From contig JANXOQ010000020.1 in assembly GCA_025357775.1 (NCBI GenBank), forward strand, positions 1 to 7,306: a stretch of DNA of 7,306 bases, in the 5' to 3' direction. Numbering within the stretch: the first letter of the stretch is position 1; each line of letters begins with the position of its first letter. The DNA is from Ferruginibacter sp. GTDB taxonomy: Bacteria; Bacteroidota; Bacteroidia; Chitinophagales; Chitinophagaceae. Below the pieces are notes generated by a model that was not told the DNA's origin, did no database searches, and was given only the letters and a program-made list of their open reading frames with translations. The position numbers and the translations under genes were made by a program. This document shows, piece by piece, positions 6,072 through 7,306 of the stretch.

Positions 6072-6728
6072 TTATTTCAACTTTATCAAACTGTTTTCTA
6101 CCAAAGCAAATACATTGTCATCTGCTTCAGGTTTAATGCTATATGTACCAGTAAATTTTCCAAAGGCAGGTAGCACTGCATATGTTTTAGTAAAATAAAA
6201 ACATGGCAATTTTATATTTTGCCTTCCTAGTCCTTGCATAAGTATGCTTGGGTGTATGTGACCACTAAAACAATATTTTATTTCTTGTTTTTCTACATCA
6301 CATTTATCGTGTGCAAATATAAAATTATTTATTTCCATGGTTTTATAATGCAAAGTTATATCTGCTTTTTTATACCAACTTTTATTTAAAATATCATGGT
6401 TTCCCATTATTAAATGTATTTCTATATTAGGTATATCATTTCTCCATTTGTAAAATAGCTCATGTTCTTTATTTTGTTGGCTATGAAATAAATCTCCAAC
6501 AATAATTAATTTTAATGGCTTAAAAAATTGAACAGCTGCTAATAACCTAAACAAATCTTCTTGCAGTACTGTTTGAGGTATTGGTATGCCCGCTTTACGA
6601 AAATGCCCACTCTTACCCAAGTGCAGGTCAGATAATATTAATGCGTTTTCTTCTTCCCAAAAAATAGTGCGATTGGGAGAAAGTAAAAAAGTATTGCTTA
6701 GTATGATGTGTGGTATTAATAAAGACAT
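6072..6728 (-). CDS. pdeM: Ligase-associated DNA damage response endonuclease PdeM
   Basis: A 218-residue calcineurin-like metallophosphoesterase of the PdeM type, which in other bacteria is encoded with an ATP-dependent DNA ligase, an Lhr-type helicase and a beta-lactamase-fold exonuclease and is thought to act in DNA repair. The two-metal motifs are all present: DLHLGK (Asp34, His36), VGDLFH (Asp79), GNHD (Asn110-His111), FAHD (His140) and GHIHP (His157, His159). The family-typical start region (ALILSDLHLGKSGHFRKAGIPIP) and the PAFGKFTG segment near the C-terminus support PdeM over other phosphoesterases. The length is normal. The ATG at 6728 lies 5 bp after a TAnnTTTG box on the same strand. 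None of the usual partners (ligase, helicase, exonuclease) is in the window. The only gene upstream on this strand is the unrelated T9SS protein, so here it appears separate. It is convergent with the ABC ATPase across a 77-bp gap that shows no clear terminator. Confidence 0.92.
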   Translation of the reverse strand: MSLLIPHIILSNTFLLSPNRTIFWEEENALILSDLHLGKSGHFRKAGIPIPQTVLQEDLFRLLAAVQFFKPLKLIIVGDLFHSQQNKEHELFYKWRNDIPNIEIHLIMGNHDILNKSWYKKADITLHYKTMEINNFIFAHDKCDVEKQEIKYCFSGHIHPSILMQGLGRQNIKLPCFYFTKTYAVLPAFGKFTGTYSIKPEADDNVFALVENSLIKLK

Positions 6729-6733
6729 AAACG

Positions 6734-6741
6734 CAAAAGTA
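6734..6741 (-). promoter_or_regulatory. Candidate Bacteroidota -7 box for pdeM (TACTTTTG)
   Basis: On the - strand the sequence reads TACTTTTG, an exact TAnnTTTG match, ending 5 bp before the pdeM ATG. No -33 TTTG is visible about 19 bp upstream. If used, the mRNA would be nearly leaderless. Confidence 0.35.
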
Positions 6742-7063
6742 TTATTTAATATTTCTTAAATAATTTTTGCTTTAGCTATTTGTTGTTTAAGTTGTTGTTT
6801 AAAAAATATATCAGGCAACATATAAGTTAGAAAAGTATTACACTAAATTGGTAATTTAATGGCTAATTCTAATTCGTGAATTGGTTTTTGTACGACTATT
6901 CATAATTTGAAATACAGTACCAATTTTTGCAAATTTTTAAATATTAATTTTAGCTTATTTTAATCTAAATCTATTAACCACATCTGACCATAAACAGCGC
7001 AACTTGGAAGTACAATGGTTATCAATTTATATGTAAAAATAAAAATCGCCAATTGCTATTTCA
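6742..7063. other. AT-rich gap with no recognised gene
   Basis: About 320 bp between pdeM and the T9SS gene carry no convincing ORF or RNA gene. They hold the tandem direct repeat TTGTTGTTTAA at 6780-6790 and 6792-6802 (12-bp period), a near-palindrome AATTCGTGAATT around 6870-6881, and a slightly GC-richer patch around 6975-7020 bounded by AACCA and TGGTT (a weak 5-bp stem, 36-nt loop). The 3' end and any terminator of the T9SS gene, and upstream pdeM sequences, must lie here, but I cannot place them. Confidence 0.5.
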
Positions 7064-7306
7064 TTATTTCGCTACTACAGATAATGTATTTTTTTCACCA
7101 TTAGCTTTGGATATTATAACTTGGTATTTACCCGCTGCAAGATTATTTATTTTAATGTTCTTTCTTACTTTATTGCTTGTTATTTGAACTTGCTCTAATG
7201 CTACTGTTTGCCCTGCATTGCTTATTACTTTTATGCTATAAGTACCTTTTGGTTGGTTATTAAAATGCAAATTAATGTTGCCTTCTTGTATAGGGTTAGG
7301 GTATAT
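7064..7306 (-). CDS. C-terminus of a T9SS-secreted protein (type A sorting domain), partial
   Basis: The frame is open from the right edge of the window to the TAA at 7064-7066, giving the last 80 residues of a protein whose 5' part lies outside. It begins IYPNPIQEGNINLHF, the classic YPNP start of the type IX secretion C-terminal sorting domain. It continues with KGTYSIKVISNAGQTV, then INNLAAGKYQVII, and ends LSVVAK, with the Gly-x-Tyr strands and basic terminal residue typical of that domain. Such domains direct proteins through the outer membrane by the Por/Gld/Spr machinery and are then removed. An apparent TTG start at 7268-7270 is not the true start, because the sorting-domain motif continues upstream of it in frame. 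The nature of the secreted passenger cannot be known from this window. Confidence 0.9.
   Translation of the reverse strand: MYPNPIQEGNINLHFNNQPKGTYSIKVISNAGQTVALEQVQITSNKVRKNIKINNLAAGKYQVIISKANGEKNTLSVVAK

Noticed and set aside
6975..7020. Possible tRNA-like or small RNA patch in the 6742-7063 gap
   Set aside because: Only a 5-bp AACCA/TGGTT stem is seen, with no T-arm, anticodon arm or acceptor stem. The evidence is too weak to call an RNA.
7268..7270. TTG start giving a complete 68-residue protein on the - strand
   Set aside because: The frame stays open to the window edge and the upstream residues IYPNPIQEG are the beginning of the T9SS sorting domain, so this is the tail of a larger protein.

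Overview
The window looks like a piece of a Bacteroidota chromosome, probably Chitinophagaceae or a related family. The DNA is strongly AT-rich. Most starts lack a Shine-Dalgarno sequence, several genes have TAnnTTTG-type -7 boxes close to the start codon, and the right edge carries a type IX secretion (T9SS) C-terminal sorting domain, which is confined to this phylum. The short AMP nucleosidase and the free-standing HsdR-N protein also fit. No tRNA, rRNA, CRISPR array or recognisable transposase was seen.

Layout: (1) 117-1659, + strand: an AraC-HTH/O6-methylguanine-DNA methyltransferase fusion (Ada-like) followed by AlkB, a compact alkylation-repair pair. (2) 1707-2144, - strand: a stand-alone PD-(D/E)XK protein related to the HsdR N-terminus, convergent with alkB. 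(3) 2278-3048, + strand: a short AMP nucleosidase, divergent from (2). (4) 3049-3278: a 230-bp gap with unusual content: a roughly 60-nt imperfect stem-loop, overlapped by a 47-codon ORF with a good Shine-Dalgarno sequence. (5) 3279-4295, + strand: a complete RhuM-family protein whose coding sequence contains a perfect 15-bp-arm palindrome. (6) 4315-5994, + strand: a fused double-ATPase of the oligopeptide/dipeptide ABC importer type, 19 bp after rhuM. (7) 6072-6728, - strand: the PdeM metallophosphoesterase. (8) 6729-7063: an AT-rich gap with no gene. (9) 7064 to the right edge, - strand: the C-terminus of a T9SS-secreted protein whose main part lies outside the window.

The most coherent functional theme is DNA repair: direct reversal of alkylation by Ada-like MGMT and AlkB, plus PdeM, which in other genomes belongs to a ligase-associated damage-response set. 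The other genes (nucleotide salvage, peptide-uptake ATPase, RhuM, secreted protein) look like ordinary neighbours rather than one system. I do not see convincing evidence of a complete new multi-gene system. The parts that ordinary annotation leaves unexplained are the structured element/small ORF at 3071-3237 and the palindrome inside rhuM at 3467-3497, which lie less than 250 bp apart.
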